A stretch of 64,000 bases of DNA. Origin: Thuidium tamariscinum (taxonomy: Eukaryota > Streptophyta > Bryopsida > Hypnales > Thuidiaceae). Made by a program: the position numbers and the translations under genes. The stretch spans positions 43,262,821-43,326,820 of the forward strand of contig OX344750.2 in assembly GCA_947034885.2 (NCBI GenBank), read 5' to 3'. This document shows, piece by piece, positions 35,231 through 47,964 of the stretch. Numbering within the stretch: position 1 is the first letter of the stretch; each line of letters begins with the position of its first letter. The notes below the pieces were generated by a model that was not told the origin of the DNA, searched no databases, and was given only the letters and a program-made list of their open reading frames with translations.

Positions 35231-36228
35231 CAAGGTTACAATTTGAGGTTCAGATCAGTACATAATGGATGTCATGTTTTGCGGGATAAGTGGTCACATA
35301 TTAATCAACTATGAGTGGTATTTTACAAGGTCAACTAGAGAATCCTCTTAGAAAAGGTGAAAAATTAATTCTTAAATTCTTTTAATTTAATTTATACAAA
35401 ACTTTTCAAAACCATACCCAACTCATCTTCGATGAGTTGAAATGGTTCTTGGTCTTCATATAATGTAGGGCCATGCCGTCATATTCAGTTCCTACCAAGG
35501 ATACAATATCGATTTGTAATTTCAATTTGAAATTGATAATGTTTTTACATCAAAGGATCCTAGCAATCTAGCCGGTGTCAACTCAAGTTTGAAGGAAACT
35601 GGCAGGTCAGAAAATGGTATTGAAGGAAATAAACTGGTAGATTTTGAAGTTGGTAAGATGGAACCGGTAAACATTGAAAAAAACCCGGTCCATCCGTGTG
35701 GAGTGAGGAAATGAACTGGGAACTCCAAAAAGTTTCCCCAACACTGATGTCCACCACTGGGCATCATTTTAAATATCTCAGATGATAATTGGATATAAAA
35801 GCAGTAAAACTTTTCTCCCATGACTAGATTAGCGATAGATTCAAAAGCAGCTATCAATTACACGTGCGTCAGTCTCCATTCGCGTGTTGCAACTTATAAT
35901 CACAAAGGGCAAAATTGTGGGGACTCAAACCCGACTTAGTCATAGAATCCACACCTTGCACTGGGAATATCACTGAACAAGGTACATGCAGAGGCACAAG
36001 AGGAATGGATTTTAGCAACCTTGCTGAACACCCTCGTCATGAGAGTTCGACCAATTGCTGGTATAAAAACAAGCCCAAAATTCGAAAATAATGGCTTCAT
36101 ACTCATCAGCCAAGATGCAAATGAGGATATTAATCGGCAAATAGGTCCCCAAGTCCCAAGGAATGCTCTAGAGACGAATGTGATGAAAAGAGTATATTGA
36201 CATTTGATGAATCATGCTAGAGTACAAT
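35231..36228. other. single-copy spacer downstream of PsbP
   Basis: No supported gene. The last few hundred bases probably hold the PsbP 3'-UTR on the minus strand. Confidence 0.4.
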
Positions 36229-37818
36229 CTAAGCCACGTTGAAGGAGTTCCAGATTCCCTCCACAAACCTCTTCGCCCCCTTGAACCATCTCTTGTCTCC
36301 AGCTTGCGCCTTCAACAAGTACAACTGACCATCCTTCACGGTGGCAACGATGAGCTGGTGCTTGCCTCCTTCATCTCCATCTGCGGTGCGGGTGAGCACG
36401 CTCAGCTTGTAGTAGGGCTTACCATTCACGGTCGCCACGCCGGCATCCAACACGGATGCGGTCGCCACGGCGTTGTTCGCGAAGCCGCCCTCAGACTGTG
36501 TCAATCCTGTGTAGCTCTGCTTTCCGAGCAGGTATGAGACCTGGATGGTAGAATCGCGCATCAGTCAGTTCACGCAAACATCATTCACTTCACATTCTAA
36601 AGCTGAACTTTACAATACATGCGCAATTCAATTCCGAACATCCTTAGCTTGGTTCATAGTACAATCTAAGCAATCCAAATTTCAGAGGCTCTAAAAATGT
36701 GCTTCACATCACATTTCACATTCACTTGGTTCACAGTATATACAAAGCACTTCACATTGAAACTTTTGTAGGCTGTGCCGTTCAATACATAACGTGCAAT
36801 TCACATTCGAACAGTCTGAAGCTCTGCCTTCCACTCGTTGAGCAGTACTTACAGTCTACTTCAAAGTCAAACATTCGTGAGGTGAGTTACATAACACATA
36901 CCGCGGACTAATAATACTACATACACTACACACTTCACATTTTAAAGATTTGCTTCACAATACATACCTTCACTTTACAGTCAAACAGTCCTAAGCTCAC
37001 AGAGCTCGATAATTTCTTTTGGTCACTTCACATTCAACCATTAATAAGCTGCGCTTTACAATACATATCGTTCACTTCAAATTGTCAAGCGATGCTTTAT
37101 GTTTAGAAACTGGTTCTCAAGCTCTTCTAGGGATGAATCATGGAAGACCTACCTCCTCCAAGAACTTCTCAGGCGGTCCGTAGTCAGTAATGGAGCTCTT
37201 GCCAGCGGGGGTGATGGACACGAACATGTTGGTAGTGGAGTCGAAGTTGTCCTCGTATCTCAAGACAGTGCCGGGGAATTCCTTCTCCTTGCTGGGGTTC
37301 CACTTGGATGGGATGTCCAAGGAAAAGCCCTTGCCAGCGAAGGGGGTAAATCCGGTCTGTGGCTTAAGACTACCGAACACATTGGCTGCCAACAACAAAA
37401 TGCACCAAATCCATCAAACCCAGCATCAATCTCCAAAACCCAACAGCAAACGAAACCAATCAAAGCTAAGCTCCTACACTGCATTCCAACGATTGCCATA
37501 GCCTCCAAATTCCACAAAACCCAACACGGCACCCGCGCGAAACCCAATTTCCAACTCACCACTCTCGCCATAAGCAGCATTGGCTGGCGCAATCCGCGAC
37601 CCAGCCGCGACAGCCCCTGCGACCAATGCGAGTGCCATGCGACGGCTCACGGCCTCACTGCTGTTGGTGTCTTCCCCCTTGGACGCCTTCACGAGGAAGC
37701 TCCTGGCTGCGACAGGGGTTGCAACGACACGAGACGCAGTGACAGAGGTCCCCGTGATCGCGCTCTTGGACGACGCCAGCGACGACATCGCCAGACCCGT
37801 TGACATGGTGCACGCCAT
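36229..37818 (-). CDS. PSBP: PsbP, 23-kDa extrinsic protein of photosystem II
   Basis: Nuclear-encoded lumenal subunit that stabilises Ca and Cl at the oxygen-evolving Mn cluster. Exons 37818-37560, 37385-37153 and 36540-36229 give 267 residues, the usual precursor length. Residues 1-50 are a Ser/Thr/Ala-rich plastid transit peptide. Residues 55-81 hold a twin-arginine thylakoid signal ([16 protein letters not shown], then APANA). The mature protein begins near AYGESANVFG. PsbP hallmarks follow: [70 protein letters not shown] and [14 protein letters not shown]. The ATG at 37818 is taken because the transit peptide starts there; upstream in-frame codons are GC-rich leader. All splice junctions follow GT-AG. 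Neighbours are unrelated transposon DNA. Confidence 0.97.
36541..37152 (-). repeat. PsbP intron 2 made of degenerate tandem repeats
   Basis: Phrases such as CACTTCACATTC, CTTTACAATACAT and TTCACTTCACATT recur about every 100-120 nt along the whole 612-nt intron, in one orientation. This suggests the intron grew by tandem duplication. Confidence 0.5.
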
Positions 37819-39418
37819 AGCTGGTGCTCGATTACTGCTTGCTGCCCTGCTACGACGGCTGTGATTGGAGAAATTCGACCGGGGAGGAGAGGGCGAGTGG
37901 TGCTTGTGGGGACGATGAGCAAGGGGAAGGTCAGAGGCTCGTACTAAATGAACAGGAGAAGGGGCGATGGCGAATGTGTGGATTGGGTGGAAGGCGTTAT
38001 CTGCTGGAAGTTCGTTGGACAGGAAATGACTGGGGCCCGATGCGTGGGCCACCGTGTTGGGGTCACGGTTCAGGGGAGGGTGACAATTCCCATCGGAGGC
38101 CCGGGTCACCTGAGAATTGTGGGTTTCCAGGTCCAATGGATGGAGAGCTGACATTCTTTTTCAAAACTGAAAGCGGTCCACGCATTCAGTTTGGGATTCC
38201 AGTCATCCAAATTTAACTCCTTAGCACCTTAACCCTGCTTTTAATTTTGCATATTTTTGCTTATATCTTTACAAATATCCCCCTATGAAGATACGTTGTT
38301 TGTTTGTTTGTTTGTTTGGATGTTTGTTACGTTGAGATCTCCCGGACCGTGAGTCCCCCATGTGCGTGTTTGGTACCGTCGGAAAGCCCTCGGCGAGGAG
38401 GGGTGCACGGGCTTTGATTTATGGTGTTCCAACCTACGGCATGAAAGTTATTGAATTTTGAAGTTTCTATACATTAAAAAATTTAGACTGTGGCAACGGC
38501 ACGGGCCACCCTAGTAATATATTATTTACCTCAATTTCATCACACAAAAAGTTTTAAAAATAAAGCTTACGCATTGGTTGGGATGAATGAGATTTCAATG
38601 GTTAAGGGAGTCTTTGCAAACTTTTTATGCATCAACCAAATTTTGGGCATTAGAGCTCTAAAGTATCAAGGTATGTAGCATCCTACTTGGACACAATTCA
38701 GAAAGCCCCCATAGTTGTACTACTAGATATATTAGTAGAATACATTTCAAAATTTGAAATGTACACTAATAATAGAAAGTGACAACAAAATGGCACAGAT
38801 AAGGTCTTGTAACTCCTAAGTGACTAAAATTTTTAAAGTGTGTTTTTCTTATGAAAAAAGATTATGGCTTATAGTTATCCCTAGAGAAGTGAATTGTTTC
38901 TTTTCAAAATCTAACTATATAAATGTTTAAAGAGCTTCTTTATTTTCCATTGAAAAATAAAAGATTTCAAAAGTTAACTTTCAATACTATTCATAAAAAG
39001 TTTTAAAATAGTGAAAGGAGTTTTTGGATTGATTGTGTATGGTTAGTTAGATGGTTAGGGGTTAATTTAATCATTGTAGGTCAAATCTTATAACCAAAGT
39101 TGTTAGTCAAAAATGATTAGATTTGTAGATGAATAAGTGAATTCTTTGTTTCTACAATTTTTTCAGAGTTATTCATCAAAAATCTTTTGGTTACTAAGGT
39201 GTTTCAAAATTGACCTTGAAACTCTTGAGAAGATATTCTCTATTCTTTGGAAGCTTATTATATGAAAAATAAAAATTTTCCATCCTAATTTTTGCGGGAG
39301 TTGTTTGAATGCATTTTTAGTAAATGGAATTGGATTTTTCACATTGTGATATATTTTGGATTTCCTTATAAGAATATGCTCAATCTATGGATTAACAAGT
39401 AGTGTATTTGGACACAGG
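37819..39418. other. PsbP upstream region, then AT-rich spacer
   Basis: 37819-38220 is GC-rich and probably holds the PsbP promoter and leader; no clear TATA box was found. A (TTTG)5 microsatellite lies at 38296-38318, followed by a short GC-rich patch (38338-38440). The rest is AT-rich with nothing recognised. Confidence 0.4.
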
Positions 39419-39419
39419 G

Positions 39420-40868
39420 TTGCTATTTTGTGAGCCTGTGAGCGTGAACTTGTGAGCCTGTGAGCCTGCGAGCCTACACAATTTTTTGAAGATTCCATCT
39501 AAAACTTTTGGCCAAATTTGATTAACTTTGGTAAATTTTAGTGCCTATTACCATGGAACTATTATTGTGAACCTATTACCGTGGTCCCTTGAATAACTTT
39601 GTTTTACCGTTTATTGTACTTTGCTAGATTTTATGAAGAAAAAAATTAGTGACTAATTATAATTTTTTTGAAATAAAATGAGGTTATTTCAAAAATTTAG
39701 ATTTTTGTGAACACTCTCCTTAGCCTTGCTTCTTGATACCCCTTGGCACCAAGGGGAGTCCCATAACTTTGATTAAAAAAAATTCTTTTTTCTCCTGCAA
39801 TTGTAGGACTCCCCTCAGCGCCGAGGAGAGTCACTCGGCGCAAGAAAAAAAAAAAAAACTTTTTTTTTTTTTTTTGCGATAATAATTTTATCAGAGTTGT
39901 GGGACTCCTCTCGGCACTGAGGGGTACTAAGAAGCAAGACCAAGGAAAGTGTTCACAAAAATTTAGCAAAACTTGACAAATATTGTTTCAAGATGATAAA
40001 TAAACAACCATTGGATCAAGAAAGAAGAAATGAATCCCTTCATTGGATGAACAAGAGGATAATGAATCAATTAATCAGTAATCTTGTGTAACAAAGTTCA
40101 TTCTTTACAAAAGTAATCCCTATTAATGAAATATATATTTTTAAATCTTAACAAGTTCCATTATTGATATATTAAGACAAAATTGTAGGTGCCTACATTG
40201 GCCTTTGAGAAGACCTACTCTACTATAAAATACTCATAAACAAAATGAAATTTGGTGCAACTAAATTCTTTTCATTTATAATGAAATCATACAAACAATT
40301 TTTTTTCCGAAATTTAAACAAGTCCATTGACTTAAAAATGAAGAGGGAATAATTGATGCCCTCTTATTGGCCTTGAGAAGAGCTATAATGCTACAAGACA
40401 TGATCAACCAAAATAAAATTTAGTGTAGCAAAGATTTTTATCAACAAATTTTCTTTCTAAAATCTAAACAACTATAATAATAATACATCAATAAAAATCA
40501 TTAGTACTTTTCTCTAGGCCTCAAAAAGATCTACATTATTATAGGATAATAATCAACCAATACTCTATATTAACTTAATTCCATCTTTATTTATTTTTCA
40601 TATCAATTGAGTTCTTCATTTTTGTAATGTATACTTTTAAGTAAGATTGAAAATTAGAATCTTCATCCAATTTCAACATAACCACGGTAATAGGTCCACA
40701 GTAATAGGTCTATAAAAATAGGTACTAAAATTTATTAGAATTAAAAAATTTTGATTCAAATTTTAAGATGGAATCAATTTTAATGAATAAAATTAAGTTT
40801 TATAATGCTTCTTCAAATTTTTAAGCTCTGTGCTCACAGAATCCCTGCTCCACGCTCACATAATAACA
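39420..40868. mobile_element. inverted-repeat element, family I, hosting a smaller element
   Basis: Left GCTATTTTGTGAGCCTGTGA pairs loosely with the right end reading CACGCTCACATAATAAC. The next inner segments pair well: CCTATTACCGTGGTCC near 39570 against ACCACGGTAATAGGTCC near 40682. The left end has GTGAGCCT units in tandem. Boundaries are approximate. Confidence 0.5.
39701..39962. mobile_element. short fold-back element, family H (TTAG duplication)
   Basis: Arms of about 72 nt pair, starting ATTTTTGTGAACACT and ending AGTGTTCACAAAAAT (arm identity about 80 percent). TTAG lies at 39697-39700 and 39963-39966. It is GC-richer than its host and contains CTCAGCGCCGAG-like palindromes. Confidence 0.75.
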
Positions 40869-40878
40869 CGACTGTGTA

Positions 40879-42276
40879 CAGTGGGGTACCAATCAAAATG
40901 TCGTTTTGGAATTCGCAGCGAGAAAAATTTCAGTACTACCAACTTTGAAAGCCTCCCGAGAGCTCAAAAATTGGTATTTTACCACGAAATTGTTACCACA
41001 GCATTATCTTTAAGTTAATTATATGTGGGCCAAATTTCAAGGCCAAAAGATTCACCAAAAAAAAGTTATTAAAAATCTCCCAACATGGGTAGTGGTGAGA
41101 AACTTTTCACTACTTTCAACTTTGACACCTTCCTAAGGATTGAGTTTTTTTTCTTTTGCCATGAAATTTTTGTCACAAGATAATCTCTATGTTTTCAATA
41201 TGTATAAAAAATTTCAAGGTAAAAAAATGTTTTTTTAAGAAGATATTTGAAATCTCCCAAGAGGTGTAGTTTTGAGAAAATTTTCACAATTGCCAACTTT
41301 GACACCCTCCCAAGGGCTGAAAAATTTGGTTTCTTATCATGAATTTTTTTTTGTGAAGTCATCTCTATGTTGATAATATGTGATACAAATTTCAAGTTCG
41401 AATGAATTATCAAAAAAAGATATACAAAATCTCTTAACATGTGTAGTTGTGAGAAAATTTTCACTATTGCCGACTTTGACACCCTCCCAAGGGCTGAAAA
41501 TTTATCTATTTAACATGAAATTTTTTGAATAAGATCAACTTTATATTCATAATATATGTTCTAAATTTCAAGTTCAAAACACTTACCCAAAAAAAGATAT
41601 TCAAAATCTCTCAATATGTGTAGTTGTAAGGTTGAGTTCTTACATTCATGTCAAACTTTGCTCCACAAAATAACACTATACTAAGGGCTCAAAAACTCCT
41701 CCTCTCAACTACACATGTTGGGAGATTCTGTATATCTTTTTTTTGGTAATTCATTCGAACTTGAAATTTGTAGCACATATTATCAACATAGAGATGACTT
41801 CACAAAAAAAAATTCATGATAAGAAACCAAATTTTTCAGCCCTTGGAAGGGTGTCAAAGTTGGCAATTGTGAAAATTTTCTCAAAACTACACCTCTTGGG
41901 AGATTTCAAATATCTTCTTAAAAAAACATTTTTTTACCTTGAAATTTTTTATACATATTGAAAACATAGAGATTGTCTTGTGACAAAAATTTCTTGGCAA
42001 AAGAAAAAAAACTCAATCCTTAGGAAGGTGTCAAAGTTGAAAGTAGTGAAAAGTTTCTCACCACTACCCATGTTGGGAGATTTTTAATAACTTTTTTTTG
42101 GTGAATCTTTTGGCCTTGAAATTTGGCACACATATAATTAACTTAAAGATGATGCTGTGGTAACAATTTCGTGGTAAAATACCAATTTTGAGCTCTCGGG
42201 AGGCTTTCAAAGTTGGTAGTACTGAAATTTTTCTCACTGCGAATTCCAAAATGACATTTTGATTGATACCCCACTG
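40879..42276. mobile_element. 1.4 kb fold-back element, family M (TA, CAGTGGGG ends)
   Basis: TA-CAGTGGGGTACCAATC at the left and GATTGATACCCCACTG-TA at the right. The arms pair over about 600 nt each. Each arm consists of about 175-nt modules repeated in tandem, marked by CAACTTTGACACCCTCCC-like sequence near 40946, 41118, 41296 and 41472. CAGT...ACTG at TA resembles Tc1/mariner termini. No transposase. Confidence 0.75.
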
Positions 42277-42299
42277 TACATGTCTAATGAGTGTTGACA

Positions 42300-43028
42300 A
42301 AGAATAGTTGGGGGAATCTTAGTAAATCTACCATTTTTGAGTAATATAAAGATATAATCTATAACTAATATTCAAATAAGTAGGTGAGGTTGTTCCTACC
42401 AAGGGGCATCTAAAATTATATTATTTTATGTTTTCTATATTTGTGGCTCTATGCGAAAGGGCTCCCTAACATGCACACTTTTAAATATTGAAGATGGTTT
42501 CAACCTCATTGTTTTAGTGGAATCTCATTACAATGAAATTTTCTCAAATGGTCAATTTTTTTCAATTTTTTTATTATTTTCTAAAAATTTGAATATCAAA
42601 GTGTATATTTTTTTCAAAATTTTTCACTTTATTTTGTGAATAGTTTTTATCCTACATTTTCTTAGGTTTCAAATTTTGGTGATATGTTATTTTAAGTGTT
42701 ATATTAATTATTTTTGAATCCTTTTCCAAAAGATTGTAGTACAATGATTGTTAGTAAAAAACGGTGTAAAATAAACAAGTCATTTTTAAATTGCTACAAT
42801 ATTCAATCTATCATTGAATTCAAAAATAATATTTGTTTTCTACTTCAATTTTTATTAAAAAAATATTCTTTAGTATAGTAATTGATCTCTCTATGTTATA
42901 AATATGATCTATGGATCATACATTATAATTGTTACATGAGAGTCATCATTGAATTATTATTCTAAATTGCAACTTATAAGAAATTTTTATAATTTTGGAA
43001 ATATAGACTACCTTTAGTCGATTGATCT
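42300..43028. other. relic of family D interior
   Basis: Phrases match the interior of the element at 29066 (TTATTTTATGTTTTCTATATTTG, written here only in part). Termini are not found. No gene. Confidence 0.3.
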
Positions 43029-43032
43029 TTAA

Positions 43033-44386
43033 CCTCTAAATACTTGAAGCACCAAATTTGGGTGTAACAATCCTTTGAAGTTAAATAAAACTTAATATTT
43101 CTATTACATTTGTTAATTTATATCTTTATAAAAATTTTGAAGTCTAATTTTACCATCAAAATTAATTTTCAAAATGATTGAATATAATTTTTCAATTCAA
43201 GATTTTTACAATGTTATCCATTGCAAATCTTGATTTTGGTGAACAATTTTTGACATTTGACATAATGGAATCTTGAAGATTGATAGACCTTAAAATGTAA
43301 AAGACCAAGGCTTTTTTTTCTTCCAAAAACTACCCTAAACTAACAAATCTATTGCAAAGAGTAAAAAATTTGAAAATAATTATTTTTGGATATCTAATCA
43401 TAGAGGCTTACACCTACCTAGTAAGAAAATGTGTCAAATAAATTTTAAGAACTTTTCTTGCAAAAATTGCAAAATATTTGTATTTAGGTAACAAAAACAA
43501 GTTTTTTGGTACATTGTAGGATTAGATTATTTGACTTTAAACTTTCTTAACTTAAAATTTTTGCACTACAAAATTTTGAGCTTTAAATTATTATGGTGGA
43601 AATTAAAATTGAAAATTTAGGAAAAAAACTTAATTAAAAAAACTTAATTTTCATTCTTAAGAAAATTGTTAGGTACAAGATAGAGGAAAAATCTAAATTA
43701 TTGATATCTCCAAGGTGGAATTAAAAGACACTAATTTCAATGGTATGATCTTTTTTAAAATTTTAAGAGTTACATTCAAAAATAAATCCTACAAGTTTTT
43801 TGAAGAGATGCTTAGATTGCCTGAATAATAAGATTGTCCATAACTTTTACATAACTTATTCAAATGAAATGAATCAAAACTTTCCATGTAGACAAGAAGT
43901 ATAATCTATGAGAAAAAATTATTTGAAAAAAAAATTCAAAATTATGAAATTTTTTTCATTGCCTAATCTTTTGTGTTTTCAACTAATTTGGGCATTCTTC
44001 TTGATCCTTAGCACCAATTGGGAAAAAAAAAAAGTATTCCCACAAAGCTTATTATTTTTTCTATCTTCAAATAAAATTTGAAAAAATCAAGATAAAAATT
44101 AAGACCATAGATACTTGACTACCTACCCACAATCCAATATGTCCCCCTAAGGGACAATAATCATCTAGGGATTAAATTACTTTCATTGTTTAAACATTGT
44201 AATCTTTGAATTCATAAATGAGTTTGTTGTATTTGTTTTTTTCAAATGATCTCTAATATGTCTAGTTTGAATTTCTATGGTCATATTAAAAAAAAATTGA
44301 TAAATTTTATCAATGCTTATCAAATCTTTTTCTTTAATGTAGAACAAATTCGAAGAAGCTCAAAAAAGACCTTGGGCATTTAGGGA
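43033..44386. mobile_element. TTAA-inserted element, family F copy 2
   Basis: Begins CCTCTAAATACTTG after TTAA (43029-43032) and ends GGGCATTTAGGGA before TTAA (44387-44390). At 1354 bp it is the longest copy of the family in the window; no coding capacity. Confidence 0.6.
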
Positions 44387-44600
44387 TTAAAAACAATATG
44401 TTTGCAAATTACAACTAACTCTCAACATCCAGGTACTTCACAAACTCCTTAATTGCACACTTGAACAAAGATTCAAAATCAAACCTAACATTTCACCAAA
44501 CTTGAAAATTCTATAAAAATTTATAGTTTCCTCTAGTAGAAAAAAAGGTATTTGGTAACCAATGAGTAGTGCTAATATGGTACTTTGGCACTATGTTCTA

Positions 44601-45340
44601 AAGCAAAACCATCCATACTTGATTACTTAAGTGATTTTAGAATAGATAAAGAGCAACGTGAAGTAGTAGAACATTTTTCACATATAGAGAGATAAAAAAT
44701 ATTGGAACTAAAGAATTTTTTATAATTTTATTGCCAAAATTGAAATTTTCTTGAATTTCGGAATCTATAAAGTATTTAGAAACAATAATAAATGTTTAAA
44801 GTCTTCCAATTCGGCTCATAACCAAACCACTTTTCTACCATTAGAAGGGATTTGAGGGCAAAAGAAGCTTGTTTCAAATTAGTTTTCAAAACTGTTTCCA
44901 ATTACTAGCTGCTATCAAGCCAACAATTATCACAAAAAATTTCAAAAAAAGAAAAAAAAAGTTTTGAAATGCAAAAAAAAGTCCCAAAAAAAAATTTCAA
45001 AAAAAATTTAATGATGTGGCACTCTCTCAACCACGTTAGATTCCTGCGGCAATTTTTATGTTCTTGTAATCTGGAAACTTGTACTCTTCCAAGGCCCTCA
45101 AATCTCCTCTAATGTTAGTACTTCCTACTTTCTAATTCATTACTTCTGATGCAATTTGGGACATTTTGGGACATGTGTCATGAGTCATGACCTTATGCAT
45201 CCCAACTTTGGAATGGAAAAAATATACATTCTCAAGAGGAAAAATACATTCCAAGTTTGAGTATTCCTTTTGGTTTGAAGAAGCTGGTGCCCTCTATAAG
45301 TTTGCTACGAATACTTGATTTAGAATGGGTGGTTCTATCT
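44601..45340. mobile_element. TA-flanked MITE, family L copy 2, split by family B
   Basis: The left end AAGCAAAACCATCCATA and right end GGGTGGTTCTATCT correspond to the cleaner copy at 31546. TA sits on both sides. The interior matches over long stretches. Confidence 0.6.
44839..45114. mobile_element. MITE, family B nested in family L, no target duplication
   Basis: CATTAGAAGGGATTTGAGGG and CCCTCAAATCTCCTCTAATG are inverted. The uninterrupted site in the other family L copy reads TTCTACTTGGTATTTCCTAC. Here TTCTAC and TTAGTACTTCCTAC flank the element, so no bases are duplicated. Confidence 0.75.
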
Positions 45341-45605
45341 TAACACCATTATTGGTACCCAAAGACCATCATTTCTATTGGTATCCCTAAAACAATACAA
45401 CCTTGTTTAGTCTCTTGTATTTGAATATCATCTCTCACTAGTATTTGGTGTAAATAGCCTCTAAAAACTTACAAAAAAACAATTGAAAATTTTTCTTTTG
45501 CAATAAAAATGCAAACTTTTGTCATTGAATGCTCTAAACTTAGCATGTTATCCTAATTTCTATCAATGTCAATCCCTATGTAAATCCAAATTCACACAAT
45601 TATGG

Positions 45606-45759
45606 ATGCCATATTTAACTAAATTTAGACTATTCAATCAAATCTGGACTATGCAAAATCTATGACATCAGGAGATCTCCCGATGGAAATCTAAGGATGT
45701 CATAGATTTTTCATAGTCCAAATTTGATTGAATAGTCTAGATTTAGTTAAATATGGCAT
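45606..45759. repeat. near-perfect 64-nt hairpin (possible MITE or small-RNA precursor)
   Basis: The left arm starts ATGCCATATTTAACTAAAT. It pairs with the right arm, ending TTAGTTAAATATGGCAT, with three mismatches in 64 and a 26-nt loop. ATGG occurs directly on both sides (45602-45605, 45760-45763), so it may be an inserted element with a 4-bp duplication. Confidence 0.75.
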
Positions 45760-45763
45760 ATGG

Positions 45764-47280
45764 ACTAAAATTATTAAATTACAAAATTAAGTTTTGGTAT
45801 TAGTAATAATTTAAAAAAGATGTTATATAAGATAAAACAACCCATTGCAGTTAGATGATCAATAGTAGCCTATCACCTAAGAAATGACCCCATTATGAGT
45901 TTTTTCAATATGTGAAAGTTTGAGTCACAATCAATGTCTTATGTGACATTAATGTAGTGATTAGTAACTTTCATTAGGATCTAAGACTTCAGTACGCTGA
46001 AGAATAAGCACAACTTAGCCCATATCGATGCTCCTCTCCTACCGAAAGGTCATATGCATCATTAACTTATATCCACGACGAATTTGGTAATAAGTACTGG
46101 ACAACAGAGAACTGGGGTCAGAGTATTGAACCATGAAAAAATTACTTATTGATTTGAGAATCAGAAATTGGAGCTGAATGCACTTCTTCGACACTTCGAC
46201 GCACTTATCACACCCAACAACTTGAAATTTGGAAGCGCAAATACACAGAAATGAATCCGAAATGAATTCAGAAACTCAAATACCCTGCAATGAATCGGAA
46301 ATGAAACCGGAAGCGCAAATACTCATGTGTAACTTATACTCAATGCTTTACATCAGAGTTTGCTTTATAGTAACAATCCAACTTCTGAACAGCAAGTGAA
46401 ATTTTTGAGTTTCAAACTTGCTGACACTTCAATTCCTTGCTATACCACAAACCCTTTTAAACAGTTCACACTTTAATTTCCTCATCGTAAATTATCTGAT
46501 ACATCAGTTTTAAGCTGGTATTCATGTGAGATCTTCAAATACGATAGGTCTCATCATTGCACAAAGAAAGACTGGTACAACCAATTGGAGCTGAATCAAT
46601 GTTATTTCCAGAATTCATCATATTCCACAAAAGGTAACAATTTTGCTAAAGAAGGGCCACATGGAAGACGGTTACTCAGGCTTCAGTTATTATGAGGTAA
46701 TTGACGATCATGATGCAACTGAAATGAACTCTGCATTGGAGTGTCTGATAATGGAATATTAGAAAACAACGACAAGTCAGGGTTGCTGAACATTCAACCA
46801 GGAGCATTGGTTCAGAGACTACAGAGGACATGGCATTCATTCTTGCAAGAGCGGACTTTGCTAAGAGAAACTTCAATATACAAACTCAATGAGATTTTGC
46901 ATGCAAATGCTATAGAAGGTCCGTTGAATTGTGTCCTCATTCTCAAACCATCTGCATCCTCAGAGAAAACCAAGTACTCACACAAAAAGGTCTCTAACAT
47001 GCCGCCACACCCCCACGTCAAGATAACCATGTCGCTCTTGAAGCATCGTCCAAGCAAAACATGAGAGCAAAATCATGATATAGACGGGGTGTAGTTACCC
47101 AGCAGAGTCCGAATTCACCATAGACGGCTTCGGAGAAGCTTGCTGCAAAGCGATCTAGATGAACTGCACCTGGGTTGCGTACTCCGCGGACTGCCACGAT
47201 GTAAGTTCGAAACCCTAAATCCAACAGCACTAAACTCGCTCTTCGTAGTCAAATAAAGACGAAGATTCCTAAACCAATCA
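45764..47280. other. spacer with weak coding-like stretches
   Basis: Unique DNA of moderate GC near 46600-47230. ATG at 46661 opens MEDGYSGFSYYEVIDDHD (33 codons). A separate 107-codon frame spans 46741-47064. A possible first exon MNCTWVAYSADCHD at about 47158-47199 ends at a GTAAGT. None could be assigned to a family, and no continuation was found past the poly-T tract at 47285-47309. Confidence 0.25.
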
Positions 47281-47964
47281 GGGCTTTTTTTTTTTTTTTT
47301 TTTTTTTTCTTTCTTTCTGGTGCCAGATTGCACCAGGAAAAATAATCTGGCTAAAAAACATTACAAAAAATGCCAAAAACTTGGATGAAATTGCCAAAAA
47401 AAACTTTGAAATTAAAAAAAATATTAGATGAAATCACTTAATTATAGATAAAAACCATACTATACATCCAATAAGTAGTTGAATGTTGCAATTTGAAGCA
47501 CCACTATAACATTTTATATCATCACTATCACACTTCTTCAAGCATTAGAGAAATTTTGAACCTTCAAACAGGCCTCTAAAATGTCGTCAATTGGAGTCCT
47601 CAATTGGATTTAAATGCATACTTATCAAAGAAAGGACAATTTTTTTCCCCTATTTCCATCCATTTTGACATCATAATGTTTATAAAGTTACATGCTTTTT
47701 TATTGGATATTGGGACATTAGGTATTTCTTGTCATTCAAATTTTAAGTACATTGAGGGATTATTTTATTTGGAGAAGGACAAATTTGGTGCAATTAAGTA
47801 CTAATGGCGCATGTGTTTTTAGTACTATAAATGAGACTTTTTTTTTAATAAGATCATTGGTACTTCATACTCATGATGTTTGCACCATGAAATGCCTTTT
47901 ATTGAACAATAGAACAATAGGTACTTTTTGTCATTCAAGTCCTTGGTACTAAAAGTGAAGTTTT

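Noticed and set aside
36214..36537. Plus-strand open frames across the PsbP and expansin genes (also 37099-37803, 23926-24303 and 53034-53456)
   Set aside because: They are shadows of well-identified minus-strand genes.
40879..42276. Reading family M as a CRISPR-like repeat array because of regular spacing
   Set aside because: Modules are about 175 nt, diverged and mirrored across a palindrome, in a plant genome; it is a fold-back transposon.
42897..44100. Possible tRNA or structured RNA in AT-rich spacers
   Set aside because: No cloverleaf, A/B boxes or other RNA signature could be supported anywhere in the window.
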